A DNA stretch of 64,000 bases from Galeopsis tetrahit (GCA_963675135.1 OY776130.1:19708001-19772000), one strand, 5' to 3'; shown: positions 46,503 through 58,160, counted from the stretch's first letter. Translations and numbers: made by a program. Notes: generated by a model from the sequence alone, not told the origin.

Positions 46503-49500
46503 ATGGAGACTACTGACTTTCGATGCGTGCGGTGCGGGTTCCCTGTCAAAACACTCTACATTCAGTATTCTCCAGGAAACATTCGCCTCATGAGATGCGT
46601 AATTCATCATCTCCTTCCGCTCAATTTAACTATAATTGAGTTTCTGTAATGTGTTGGATTTTATTAGGGAAATTGCAAAGGCGTTGCTGATGGGTATATC
46701 GAGTGCGAAATAATGGTAATCAAGGCAAAGAAGAGAAGAATTCGTGACTTTAGTATTTACTTTTCAGATTTTGCTAATTTTTTCGTTTTCTTTTAAATTG
46801 TTTAGATTCTCATCCTTGATTTGATTCTGCACAAGCCCGAAGCGTATAGACATGTGTTCTACAATTTGTTTAGTAAAGAGAGAGTCAATTTCGAGGTAAA
46901 TAATGGTCTCTGCCACTCTCATTTAATTAGGTTTTGCTTACACTTTATTTGTTCTGCAGAGCTTGTTGCTGAAATCATTTTTGGCCTATCTCATTCTGGA
47001 TGTCTGTATCCATTGATAAGTACTGTAAATTATTCAGTAACTTTTAATGATAGTCTCAACCATTTTTTATTGTACTATATTTTTCATGTGTTTGAATGTG
47101 ATGTAGTGTGCACTTTGCCTTAGCTGCTTTAGACAAAATTTGGGTGTTCTGCATAAATGAAGGGGAAGGTTCTTTGCCTATGGGTGCCAAGTCATTGCTG
47201 CTGGTATTTGGAAAGGTTTGAGTAAAAAATTATAGTAAGTGATTATGGATTTAGGTGGTGCTTGCAAACTCAACTGACGGGGGCAGAATCACTCTTTTGC
47301 AAAGCTGCCCCCTCACACCTTTAGCATTTGAGAAATGCTTCTAAGCTGTGAGTAGAGTTTGCAAACACTCCCTTAGATTGGACTCTGGTTTTTTACTGTG
47401 GGTGTTGTTCAGATGTTGACTGATGTCATCTTCGGGAACCTCGTCTTCCTTTGTGTGGTGCTTCATGCCACTAGAAAATTTCTCAGTGCATCAGCTGGAT
47501 TAAACGGGTAAATATTTACTGAGCTATGATATTTTTTAATCTTTCTGAGATAAGTACTTCCTGCTATAGATGATTATTACTTCCATTTCCATTTTTCCTA
47601 TTTATCTATGGAATTGCCATTGGACTGTGATACCTCTTTAATGCTTTGAATCTTCCTAAAAATTGATCAAAGTGTATATTCATCCCGTTTTATCGCCAGG
47701 CTGAATTTGTTTCCTGCACATATTATGGATGCATTTGTGAAGTTGTTTAGCGTTTAAATAGCTAATGGTTGAGTTATTCTTTAATAACTGGAGATGCTTA
47801 TGGAGATAATTGCAGTTTTGGTTCTTCTGATTTTTCTAATTTAAATTTAACCTGTTTGGTTTAGCGTTTATCAAACATGATCTTTGAATTCTCAATTTAT
47901 CCTACAGATCCAGTCCTTACTTTGTTTGCTTGTTCATTACAAATAGATTCACACATTTGAAAGCAATTTCTGAGAAGTTAACATGAGAAGTATAAGAATT
48001 TGTTTTTGGTAATTTTGGAGTGTCACAGAGAAAATAAATTTAGAAATATTTTGTTGAATTAGTTTCATATTTGGGAGATTTATTCCGCTAATGTTCACCC
48101 ATATACTATAGTGAGAATTGCACACTCATTTCTTGACATTTTTTCTTGCCGGGAATAAGTTGCAGAGATTAATTACCATGCCTGTTAAAACTACAGGTGG
48201 AAAGAGATATTATTTGCAGTCATTGTTTCGAGTTACTTCAAGATTTTTCTCTTGGCTATGATGGTAAATTTCTTGTTGATGCTCGATCTTATATAGTGGA
48301 AGAACCCCCACGCTATTATTTCTTTTTTTTATTTTTACAGTGCCAACTTTTTTGCTCCTGTGACCATTATTTGTACAATTAATTATTTTAATGGGTTTCA
48401 ACTTGTAGTTTACTGAATTCCGTTTAATACAAAATTTTCATTTTGTAGGTCTGGGAATTTCCTTCTTCTGTGATTGTGATCATTGACATTTTTGTCATAT
48501 CTTCCAATATTGTGGCTTTAAAAGGTGCGAAATATGGATATAAATGGAATTCCTGAGTGATAAATTATTGGTTCCCTGTATTTGGCAACTTAATGTCATG
48601 AAATAGTTTAGTTTACTTGAAATCACTTATATGTCACACCAAAATTGCTTAAAGGAAACCTGTTGTGAATTAGTTGGAATCCGTTAATAAACATATGTCA
48701 ACTTCAAAATATTACTACTAATAATAACCCTATTTATGCGCATGAAATAATTACTTAAAAATGATAAAAAAAATGTTCATCACATGTGAAAAATGGTTGA
48801 CTATGAAATATCATCATCCTATTAATAAACTGTAACGTAATTTGTTGCCATCACATCCTGCAATGCCAGGCTATTCGGTTGAGTTACGACAGATTCTTAA
48901 TTAAACTGATGGACACTTTGTTGAACTAGTGATCACCAACTCAGTGCTGATGAGATGCTTGGCGGTTTGTGTTGTTGCACATGGCGCAAAGTTTTTAGCC
49001 AGTCAAAACAAGGTGTTTCTTCTTCAAAGCTAAGCTACAAGAATGCATCATTATATCCAGTGTGACCATGCTATCAGTAAGTATGATGTTTCATGTCCTC
49101 CGTATCACCTCTTAATTCGGCTTAGTTATACCATTCATCATCTCTAAGGTGTAATTTCTGAATTTTTTGTTTTTTGGATTTGATGGGAATATTAAGGAGG
49201 TGCTTGGTTCAAATTCTTTAATGATATTGAGAATTATTTAATAGTGAATTGAAATAAAAAATGATGATTACATTTTTGTGTTTTGCTCTAATATTAGAAT
49301 AATTAGGGATAACAAATGACTGTTGGTTGAGGAATAGTAGAATGATTGACTATAAATAATTGTAGGAGGGGAGGTAGTTAATCAAAATGAGGTAATTTAT
49401 CTCGTATGAAGTATGATGAAGGTGAATTGATCATATTTTATTCTTATTAACCATCACAATTACTTATGCTCATTTCCATTATCACTCACCGTCTAATATA

Positions 49501-49553
49501 TTCTATGGTTATCTTTGTGTTGATCACAGGGTGACGACAGGCGTTGCTTGTGA
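46503..49553 (+). CDS. ARV1: ARV1-like lipid-homeostasis protein, 10 exons, complete
   Basis: Exons: 46503-46598, 46668-46715, 46806-46895, 46960-47005, 47124-47215, 47413-47507, 48197-48263, 48449-48524, 48930-49012, 49530-49553. All introns are GT-AG with compatible phases; total 717 nt, 238 aa plus stop, the size of plant ARV proteins. The N-terminal zinc ribbon has Cys 8, 11, 32 and 35 (FRCVRCGFPVKTLYIQYSPG, MRC-GNCKGVADGYIEC), then LILDLILHKPEAYRHVFYN, followed by hydrophobic segments (KSFLAYLILDV, DVIFGNLVFLCVV, VSSYFKIFLLAMM, VWEFPSSVIVIIDIFVISS, CLAVCVVAHGAKFL). In yeast and plants ARV1 is an ER membrane protein needed for sterol and sphingolipid balance and GPI-anchor synthesis. Exons 5 and 10 are the least certain. 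No lesion seen. Confidence 0.93.
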
Positions 49554-49983
49554 AGCCGTATGCCATACTATGGACATGCAAAAAAATGATGGATTGGGCA
49601 CTTGAGGGTCTTTCAGCTGGAAATGGGAGGCATTTCTGATTTCTCTTGTCCTTCATTTGCTTCATAGTTGGTATGATGATACCGTCCTATTAACATTATA
49701 TAAATTGATTCTGATTCTCTGTAGTTACATACCCTCAACCCTATATATTTCATATGCTTTAGGATAGGAAATTTCACAACACTTGGGATATGGTGCTTCT
49801 AAACTATACTTATTGTAACTAAATCTACGTACTGGACCATGGATTCTAGTGAGAGAACAACGAGAAAACTTAGGATGAAATCAAAACCCCATCCCTAAAG
49901 TTGATGTATCATATCCTATTTTCTCAAAATTTTGAGAAGGCTTACTTTAAGCTAACCATTTATTTTAAAATTCAAAATAATGT
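49554..49983. other. Intergenic region downstream of ARV1
   Basis: Holds the presumed ARV1 3' UTR. No other feature seen. Its right edge is the start of the duplicated block. Confidence 0.5.
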
Positions 49984-50044
49984 TCGATGCAATCAACACA
50001 TGCATACACTATATACGAAATCAAAATAGAAAATACAAATCTAC

Positions 50045-50330
50045 ATGCAAAATAAAAATAACATGATAATGATTGTTCTTAAGAAACTCCAGAAAATTCA
50101 GAATGATGATGGAGCTTGGGTCGAGAATCAAGAGGGTATATGCAATATGGTGGGATATTTTACTCGGCTATTTACCGAGACTGGGGATAGAGAAAATGAG
50201 GAGACTTTTCTGGAACATGTTAATATCTCACCCTCATATACGGATAAAAAGGTGCAACATAACATTACTACCTCAAGACAAATTAGCTTGTGCCCAATCG
50301 TTTCAGCTACAACGTTATATATATAAGATG
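50045..50330 (+). pseudogene. LINE ORF2 fragment (linker before RT)
   Basis: The translation contains LKKLQKIQNDDGAWVENQEG, ICNMVGYFTRLF and EETFLEHVNISP, the well-conserved linker upstream of RT in plant LINEs (DDNGxWVE-EGICxMV-YFxxLF). A similar piece in another frame begins LRNSRKF. Only about 90 codons survive, with no RT motifs. Duplicated at 61025-61310. Confidence 0.65.
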
Positions 50331-51836
50331 TTCGTCTTTTAAATATATGTTTTGACCCTGATTCATTTTCTAAATGGACTAAAGTGCATATATGAACTTG
50401 AGTTTACACAAGACTCATTCACTGTCAATGGCCACGGTGGTATTGACTTCAAACCATTCACTCCCAAATAATTCTGAATTCTCCATTGACCAAAGCCAAC
50501 TGACCCGATCCTAATATAATTCTGAATTCTCCATTGCCCAAAGCCAACTGGCCCGATCCTAATATGAGGCGAATGAGGACAGGTTAAAACATATTTTAAT
50601 TTTTTAGAGGTGCATTTTTTTAAAAAAAAATAGGTACCATAAGAAATCCACCATCTGATTATATATCAAAATCATATACTTCCTCCGTTCCATTATAAGT
50701 TTTCAAATTTTCTTTTATGGATGTCCCACAATAGTCAGTAAAAATTATAGATATGTTATGTTTTTAATGAGTTTATATAGAATAAAAATATAAATGAATG
50801 AGGTCTTAGTTAAAATTTCGATTTGGGCCCTTGGGGCCGACTTTTTTTTTTAATTACATTAAATACCCATCCCTTTTCTCTTGTGAGGATAAATCTTTAA
50901 AAAAAATACTGAATTTCCAAAATGGAGAGTCACATGTGGAAATCCATGTCTTTTTTGTAATCATCAGATTAGGCTCAAACTGACTGCTAAATAGATAGAA
51001 ACAAATCACATGGCTTAAATGTACAAATTAAAAACTCATACAAATATCTTTTGCTATATATGAAAAGAACGACTTTCCTTCTTTTGATAATAAAAATCTT
51101 CATAAAAAATCAATGGGAAAATCCGATGCAAGGAAAAAAAAAAAAGGTACCTAATGAGCATCTTAAAATTACAAAACAAGAAGCTACCAAGACTAGAATA
51201 CATGCATGCTTGGAATAAAAACGCCCATCAAGGGAGCAGCTTAGCAAGAAAGTTCAAACGAAAAAAGCTTAAACCAACCAGCATGGTCTACTCAAGGCAA
51301 AAAGAGACCAAAAATTAGCACTCCAAATCCCCAAATGAAATAAAAGTAAAAAAATGAGAGTATCCAACACAGAGCATAAACTAAGACCCATAAAAAAGGT
51401 AAAATCGGCCCATGAATAAGAGACTGCAATCTCTCCCAGATACAAAGCTCAACAAAAAATACATACAACAGCATGAAACAAAATACACAAAAACAGTAAA
51501 ATCAACAAGAAATCAAGACTACTACTAAGACAAAACCAGAAAGTCGATGCTCTAATTACTACTGTCCAATCAAGCAAACCCATATTCTATATTTAGATCT
51601 CTCTTCAGCTCCGAATATCTGAAAAATATTTCAAGTTAAATCATATGAAAACCCACCAAAATACTAATACAATTAAAAAATTGTAACTAAAATTCCACAT
51701 CAAATCTAGAGTATATATAATGAAACTAAATATGCAATCATATTCAATCCACCAAAAGCCTTCAACGTACCTACAAAACTGTTAATGTACAAACAAACAT
51801 ACACAAGGTGTTACAAGATGTATATTAAATAAAGTG
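50331..51836. other. Non-coding stretch downstream of the NLR remnant
   Basis: No gene. A direct repeat of about 57 bp (50463-50572, TTCTGAATTCTCCATTG twice), one Stowaway-like end (CTTCCTCCGTTCCATTATAA, about 50680) without a partner, and poly(A) tracts. The 60-codon hydrophobic ORF on the minus strand at 51292-51474 has no support as a gene. Confidence 0.5.
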
Positions 51837-53503
51837 TTAAAAGGAATGAATGACTATACCTTTTATACCAGGTAAGGCGTAAGTTGTTTGTAGCTTCAGC
51901 TTCTCATCCCATGAAGAATGGACATTAAGGACCCAAAATGGTTTTTCTTTAGGCATAGCCTTTTTCATATCCTTTATACACCAAGGGTTGCAATCGACAA
52001 TCTCGATGTCAACAAGTTCTTCTCCGAACTTTCCATGAATCTTTTCTAATTTATAGCAGTTTCTTATTATCAAACTCTTAAGATTTTCAAATGCACCAAA
52101 TCCTATTTTCCAATCCACCATATCAACGTCTTCAATTACTAGACTCCTGAGACACTCGAATCCTCTTTCAACATAAAGTTGTGATAAAACGATTTTCAGC
52201 AAAACTTGAAAACCGAACAACTGTGGGAACAACGTCAGGATTAACGATGACACATTTAAGTGCTTTTAGCCTTCTACAATGGGAAATATGAGCCCAGCTC
52301 AAGGGCTTAGCATCATCATCAGGTGCCAATTCAATTTGAATATATAGCTTCCTTAGATTATGAACTCCTTTAAGAACGGCCTCAGTGCAACTACGAGCAC
52401 TCACTTTTGAAAGTGTTAACAAGCTATCCAAGGAAGCGCCACGAGGATCTGGTAGGTCGCTTCCCATGACCTCAAGATGCTTTAGTGCTGACAACCTCCA
52501 TATCTCCTCATCCTCAGACAGATATGATGTTTCCTTACAAGACTTGATGCTTTGATGTCGATCCACAATAAAGAACTCAAGGAATTGGAGTTGGCAAATA
52601 GAAGCTGGGATCATTCCATTCGAAGTAAGAGAAAGGTACGTCAACTGAACTAGTTGCAGCACTTCCATAGGGAACTCATAGAAACGGATTGAAAGAGCAT
52701 CGAGTTCTCTCAACAGCTTTAGACGAAAAAATAATGGTACTTGATATTGGTGGTATGAACCAAAACAGAGGAGAGAACGTGTAGATGATGCACAATAATC
52801 CTCCACGGATTTATGTACGTCTTTCATGCCAAATAAAGAATTATAGAGGATGGACAATCGGTGATGGCCTTTCATATCATCTCCGGTGCAATTAGCAGGA
52901 CAGCTTATTATAAGTGCAAACTTAGTCTCTGTAGCTTTTTGTTTAGACAGGTGCCACAAGGAAGAATGAAGACCACAAGTTTTAACAGTGTGATACGGAT
53001 TATGAGTGCTGTTTTTGTAGACCATAACAACACTATTAGAAACAACCTCTTCCAAACAATCAATAGCCATTTAATTCAAGAAATCTATCGGCAAGCCATA
53101 AATTGTGGCATCTCATAATTTGGAGGAAAGAGTCCTATATAGAGAAAACACATTTTTAAAAGTGGTGGTAAGTAGGTGTAGCTTGGAAGTAGTACCTTTG
53201 ATATCTCATTGTATGCATCCATGAAAATTGGATGATTCTTTTTGGTTGCAACCTTATTCCAGTACTTCGGAGAGTAGGCGAGCAACGGCTAGAATGGTAA
53301 GAGGAAGGCCTTCACATTTCTCGGAAATCTTCTTTCCAGCTTTCACTAGTTAAGGAGGACATGATAGGCCTTTAGAAGAAAATACCTTGTCACGAAATAA
53401 ATCCCAACTTTCTTGTTTGTTCAATAAACGCATTGCAACTACGCCTCCTGCCAAATCGTACTGTTGTACGTGCTTTTGATGGTTGATTCGTATGTGGACT
53501 ATT
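51837..53503 (-). pseudogene. R1-type NLR resistance gene, 3' part, interrupted (copy 1)
   Basis: Minus strand from the gypsy junction: INHQKHVQQYDLAGGVVAMR, LLNKQESWDLFRDKVF, KKISEKCEGLPLTILAVA (the NB-ARC GLPL motif, about 53330), YWNKVATKKNHPIF, VLLPSYTYLPPLLKMCFLYI (helical ARC2 with MCFLYIGLFP), then a winged-helix remnant and LRRs (LRELDALSIRFYEFP, LTYLSLTSNGMIPASICQL, LKHLEVMGSDLPDP), ending PGIKGI and stop at 51837. Broken by a stop near 53350, frameshifts near 53090 and 52200, and loss of the 5' half (coiled coil, P-loop) to element F at 53504. NLRs sense pathogen effectors. This copy cannot make a full receptor. Confidence 0.88.
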
Positions 53504-54187
53504 TGTTAGCACGAGACAAACATGTATAATGATCGGGGGTTTATTACGTGTTTAGGGAGTATTTATATGATGATCTTGATGATCTAATGAAGAACAAGCA
53601 AGAACACAAGAAGTAGCTTCTTTGAGAAGCTAAAAGCTTGAGAGCTTTGGGAGAGTTTATAGCTTTGGGTTAGGTGATTTGGTGGAATGTCTAACTTGTG
53701 TACAAATGAGCCTTTTTTAGGCATTATATAGTGGTTTCTAGGGGCTGCCCGCCCTTTACACGTGGCACGCCCTTATTGGACCTGTCTTCTGCCCGAAAAG
53801 GTGATTTGATGGCGCATTTAATGCTAAACCGCCTTTGGTGCTCGTCCTCGCTGGAATGCCGAGGAGCTGAGCTACGGTGGTCGCCGGAGGACCATTTCGA
53901 GGAGTGTGGTCGCCACGCTCCATGCTGTCTCCCAAGGCTTCAGTACTTAGACTATTCTAGCTAAGATAGATACGTGCTCGCCACACATTTGGGCGAGCAG
54001 CTAACTAAAACATGTGCTCGCCCACATCTTTGAGCGAGCACTTAAATATATTAAATACATCTATTCTATTATATTTTCTTGGTCTTGTTGACTAGTCGTC
54101 GCAAGACTTTGTTGACTGGTCCTCGCCACGTAAGCTGGTGACTAGGATTGACTTGTCAAAGATTGACTTCTTTGACTAGGTATAACA
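53504..54187 (-). repeat. Element F 3' LTR (684 bp)
   Basis: Plus strand begins TGTTAGCACG and ends GGTATAACA; TG...CA termini. The inner end abuts a polypurine tract. A minus-strand TATA box (CTATATAATG) lies near 53722-53731. Two hairpin-forming stretches built on GTGCTCGCC/GGCGAGCA lie at 53974-53999 and 54014-54042. The flanking NLR bases 53499-53503 (CTATT) are the expected target duplication, but the other copy is not in the window. Confidence 0.85.
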
Positions 54188-54200
54188 TTTGCCCCCTGGT
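54188..54200 (-). promoter_or_regulatory. Element F polypurine tract
   Basis: The minus strand reads ACCAGGGGGCAAA immediately before the LTR start TGTTATACC. It is the plus-strand primer of reverse transcription and fixes the element orientation. Confidence 0.8.
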
Positions 54201-54557
54201 CGCCTTTCTTCGTATTCGCAGAATGGTAAGGCGAGCAGTGTGGTCGTCTTGGAAGGTGAGATTGTTTGACAAAACAAAATCAAATTTGAGATCTTGATGA
54301 CGTGAGAAAGAGGCGGTCGCCTCGTCTCCAGCGCCGAGCACGATTATCGAAGCAACTTTTCATGATGACGGATCTGACACGTGTCAGGCGCGTGGTCGAC
54401 GCCCGAAATTTGAATTTAGCGCGTGGGGCGCGTGCCGACCTCAAAGGTCGCGCGTGTGGCCCACTCGCCGAACTTGAATTCGGAAAAGACCCAAATTTTT
54501 GGGAAAATTGCATTTTTGACCCCGTTTTTTGCACATAGGTCCCTGCACAAATTTGCC

Positions 54558-54565
54558 TATAAATA
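54558..54565 (+). promoter_or_regulatory. TATA box of the antisense gene of element F
   Basis: TATAAATA in CCTATAAATAGG, about 190 bases upstream of the ATG at 54749 and on the same strand. The spacing to AGAACAC near 54585-54590 fits a transcription start. A possible short 5' UTR intron (54691-54743, GTAAAC...TATAG) would be only 53 nt, so it is doubtful. Confidence 0.6.
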
Positions 54566-54748
54566 GGCCCTTCATCTTCATAAGAACACTTTCGCTTTTC
54601 TGCAACTTTCGAACCTCTTTCGAGATTTCTTCTAAACTTTCTACTTCAAGCTTTTCCGGCGTGTTTGGGTGGTTTTCGATCGTCAATAAGGTAAACAACT
54701 TGCATTTTCTTCTTTAAAACTTCTTTCTCCCCCGTTTCTATAGAAAAA

Positions 54749-57557
54749 ATGGAGGTTGGTGGTGGCTCCGGTGGTGGTTCCGACGGTGGTCCGCCATCGT
54801 TGGTTGGTGGTTTTGAGAATTCCGGCGGCGGAGACCGTTTGGCCTTGGCTTTAATGGAGAGGGCATCCTCTTCGGACTCTAGGATCCACTCCCCCGAACC
54901 TATAAATGTTGGAGTCCGAAATCTTGGAAAGGCAGTGGTCGTCGAAGTCGACGAGTCCGACAGGGAGGATGCCGGCAATGATGCCGAGGAGGGTGATGTC
55001 TAGGAGACTGACTCAGATCTGCGTGATCCGGATTTGAATCGAGGGGTGGGCGAACAGATAGAACACGCCCAAGTCGAGGAGACCTTGACGAGGAGTCTCC
55101 GCGAGGACTTCGAGGAGGTTGTTCAGTATGCAGAGAGCATAAAGGACATTTTGAGTGGTAGGGAGAATTTAGATGGCGACGAGGTCTCGAGGGAGGCCTA
55201 CTATAGATATTTCTGCGAATACCTTCCTCGAGAGGTTCCTCGCCCGCACCGAGAAGCTTTCCAAACTGAGTATGAAGCGAGCAAATATGCGAGCAAGGTC
55301 TCCTCGGCACAGCTAGAAAATTCCAGGAAGAAATATCAGCTGCCGGCCGACGTTTGTTTCTTTGTTCCTCGCCCGGATGAGAGGGCCGACCAGCCGCCAG
55401 AAGGGATGGTCGCCGTCAACATCGGCATGATGGAGGCAGGGCTTAGGTTCCCCCTGCACCCCAGTATCTCAAATTTTTTACATTTCTTAAAAGTGGCCCC
55501 TTCTCAAATTTTGCCGAACGGTTGGTCGAACCTGATCGACATTCTTACACTGTTCGGCCTGGTGGCGGCCGAGAACGGATGTCGGAACACATGGCTTAGC
55601 CCGAAAGAGATTAACTATCTCCTTCAGGCGGCCGAGGCCGGAGAGAAAGTGGGCCATGGATACTACTACGTGAGGGGCCGAGATAATTTCAAATTGGTTG
55701 AGGGGGTTCCCAACAAGATTAGGGATTGGAAAACCAACTGGTGGTGGGTAGCCGGGGACTGGAAAAGTCCAGTGAAGCCGGATGGCTCCTCTGATCGCAT
55801 TCCCCTTGATACTGAGTATCAAAGAATTCGTGGTAAGTTATTTTTATTTCTGCTCGCTCTTTCTATACTGACTAACTCCTCGTTTTTGTAGGTGAACTTG
55901 TTCGCAAGAAAACTCCCGAGCACCGTCTTACACCTCTCTTCCATTATCACATTTGCTGCGTTCTCAACCGTCGCTACCTGGAGAGGTCCTGTCGCTTTCT
56001 GAACAGGGAGTGTATGCGTGAGCGAGCAGGTCTCAGAGTACCTCCTCATCACTTCACTCGAGAGTTCCCTCCAGGTATCAACATATTTCTAAGTTTTTTG
56101 TGAATTTGCTCTTCGTAAACACTGACTCCTCGCCTTTCTTTCTTAGTAGTGGTCCCAGAGAGAGTTGTCACTTACCTTCCTCCATCCGTCGAAGTTGATC
56201 GCATACTGTCGAGCAGGATGATGCAACAAGCGAGAATGCTGCGCGAGCGCAAGGTAGTTGACGGCTCCGGCAAGAAAAGGAAAGGAGCGGAGACCTCGGG
56301 GGCTCCACCCAAGAAGATCGCTAAACCAACCCGAGGGGGCTCTTCTCGCCCACCTGCTACCGAGCAGAGGGCCGAGCCAGTTGGTGAGCAGAGGATCTCG
56401 CCGAGGAGATCTCCTTCGCCTCCCCCCACACAAGTCGTATCCCCTCCTCCCCGTAATACTCGGTCGCGAGAGATCGCCGCGAGCTCGTCGGCCGGGGAGA
56501 GGGCTCAGGGAGACAACACCCTTCTCGGCTGGGATGCCGCAAGGGTTGCCAAGTAAGTTTATTTATCAATGAGATTTTTATAATATTTTCAAGTACCTTT
56601 TCCTAAATTTTTTCCTTCTTCTCTAATAGTGTTGCCGACTGCCGGATCGTCGAACCTTTCAACCCGAACCTCCTCGGCTTCTACCGGTCGCGGGATCCGG
56701 TCGACAGAGAGCCCCTGAATCCGATCGCACTAAGGGCTGTGAAGAATCTGCCTCGATCGCTGACGACCACACTGGTCGACGAGGTGGACAACCATAACTC
56801 GCTGGAGAATGCGAGATTGGTCGCCATAGACTTGAGCCGGGCGTCTTATACGATGGAGAAGCTCGCCAGCCAGATCGCCGAGAGCCGCAAAGTCAGCGAG
56901 GACAGGAGTGCGAAGCTCACCCAAATGGCCAAGGCTAAAGCTGTTGTCGAGAGGAAGGTGGTCGACCTTGAGACCAAGTTGGCCGATGTCGAGGCAAAGT
57001 TGGCCGATTCTGAGGCCCAACTTGAGACGATTCGAAAGAAGGATCAGGAAGATCTCCAAGAGATCGAACGTCTCCGTGCTCGCCTCAAGACTACCGAGGA
57101 CGAGGTAAGAACTCTTCAAAATAAATCCGCAACTGACGAGGAAGAGTTGGCCACTCTTCGGCAACAGCTGGTCGACCTGACGGAGGAGCGAGATGAGACC
57201 AATGAGCTCGCTGGGGGCGTGGCCATGTTATCGGTGGCGCTTACTGCCCACGGGCTCATTCATCGGTTATTGGAAGTTCATCCAGGAGTGGATGTGACTC
57301 CACTCGGCGGGTTTTTGGACGACCTCCTTATGAAGGAGAATCCTCAGCCGGAAACAGAACTCCCTCTGCTTCCTTTGATGGAGTTGGGACTCCTGTTCCC
57401 TCGACTGTTGGGTGTTCCGGTCCTCTTCTCGAACCCTCCACAAGACTCCCCACCTCAACAGGGCGAACAGGATGCTCCTGCCGAGGAGGTTGTGAACGAG
57501 GAGGAAGTTACCGGCGAGCAGGATGCTCCTGCCGAGGAGAATGCTCCAGTAGCTTAG
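54749..57557 (+). CDS. Antisense extra gene of element F: gypsy-type transposon domain and coiled coil
   Basis: Exons 54749-55832, 55892-56074, 56147-56552, 56630-57557, with GT-AG introns of 59, 72 and 77 nt in compatible phase; about 866 codons. A G/S-rich N-terminus (MEVGGGSGGGSDGG) is followed by the plant 'putative gypsy-type transposon' domain (YQLPADVCFFVPRPDERADQ, MMEAGLRFPLHPSISNFLHF, APSQILPNGWSNL, WWWVAGDW). Next come a basic proline-rich middle (KKRKGAETSGAPPKKIAKP) and a long heptad-like coiled coil (LETKLADVEAKLADSEAQLE, about 56930-57200). One in-frame TAG at 55001 is the only break. It is encoded opposite to pol. Such ORFs are known from Tat-lineage elements; their function is unknown. 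Confidence 0.82.
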
Positions 57558-58160
57558 TTTACTTGTATTTTATTTCTGTTTTTAGGACTGCTCGGCCATT
57601 AAGGCCTTTTTGTAATTTCAGCCTCTTAAGGCTTTTCAATGAATGGAACTTTTTGCTTATACGATGTTTGGTTATTTTGAGTGATCGTTCTCGTTACTGC
57701 TTTCCAACTTATGTTATGATTAATTTTTTGCAAGCATTTTTTGATAAGTACTTGTCTTTTTGAAAACTCCTTTTATTGCGAGCATCTTTGCGGAAGAGTG
57801 CTCGTCTTTTGTCTTTGCGAGCACCTTTAAGAAAGAGTGCTCGTCTTTTATCTTTGCGAGCACCTTTAAGAAAGAGTGCTCGTCTTTAATCTTTGCGAGC
57901 ATCTTTAAGAAAGAGTTCTCGTCTTTTAGAGTTAACCAATCGTCGGTTGAACTCTTTTTTGTTTGGTAGGTAGTGATCGTCGTCGCCACTACCTTGCGAG
58001 CATCGTTAAAAAAGAGTGCTCGTCTTTGTTTCCTAGATGGCTACGCAGAGCCTTGTCTAAAAATTCAAACTTATCTAACACTTGATGGAAATTTAAAACT
58101 TGTACTTGTATTGAAATGATGACTAGATACAAATTATATAAATATGAAAAAATTAAAAAC
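57558..58160. other. Spacer between the convergent antisense gene and pol of element F
   Basis: Holds the 3' ends of two convergent coding units and the hairpin array described separately. No coding sequence. Confidence 0.6.
57778..58024. repeat. 39-bp hairpin tandem repeats (four units plus one dispersed)
   Basis: Units start at 57778, 57817, 57856 and 57895, spaced exactly 39 bp. A further unit lies at 57996-58024, and a degenerate one at about 57730. In the best units CGAGCAC pairs with GTGCTCG across 13 bases (CTTTAAGAAAGA-type loop). Because 39 is 13 codons, spurious ORFs open on both strands. Confidence 0.9.

Larger units (their letters stand above)
49984..53014. repeat. Tandem duplication, copy 1 (visible part)
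   Basis: Nearly identical to 60964-64000, with an offset of 10,979-10,980 until a 7-bp insertion near the right end of copy 2. Differences are scattered single bases and homopolymer changes, roughly 1% or less. It includes a LINE scrap, AT-rich DNA and the 3' part of an NLR gene. The full unit is 10,980 bp, to 60963. Confidence 0.93.

Noticed and set aside
46821..47123. 100-codon plus-strand ORF as a separate gene
   Set aside because: It overlaps ARV1 exons 3 and 4 in another frame and includes their introns.
51292..51474. 60-codon hydrophobic ORF (also at 62271-62453) as a small membrane protein gene
   Set aside because: No start context or homology I recognise, located in NLR 3' flanking DNA. 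Identity between copies is explained by the recent duplication.
54900..55310. 136-codon minus-strand ORF
   Set aside because: Antisense shadow of the G+C-rich first exon of the element F extra gene.
57778..58024. Regular 39-bp repeats as a CRISPR array
   Set aside because: Units are contiguous copies without unique spacers, in plant retrotransposon DNA.
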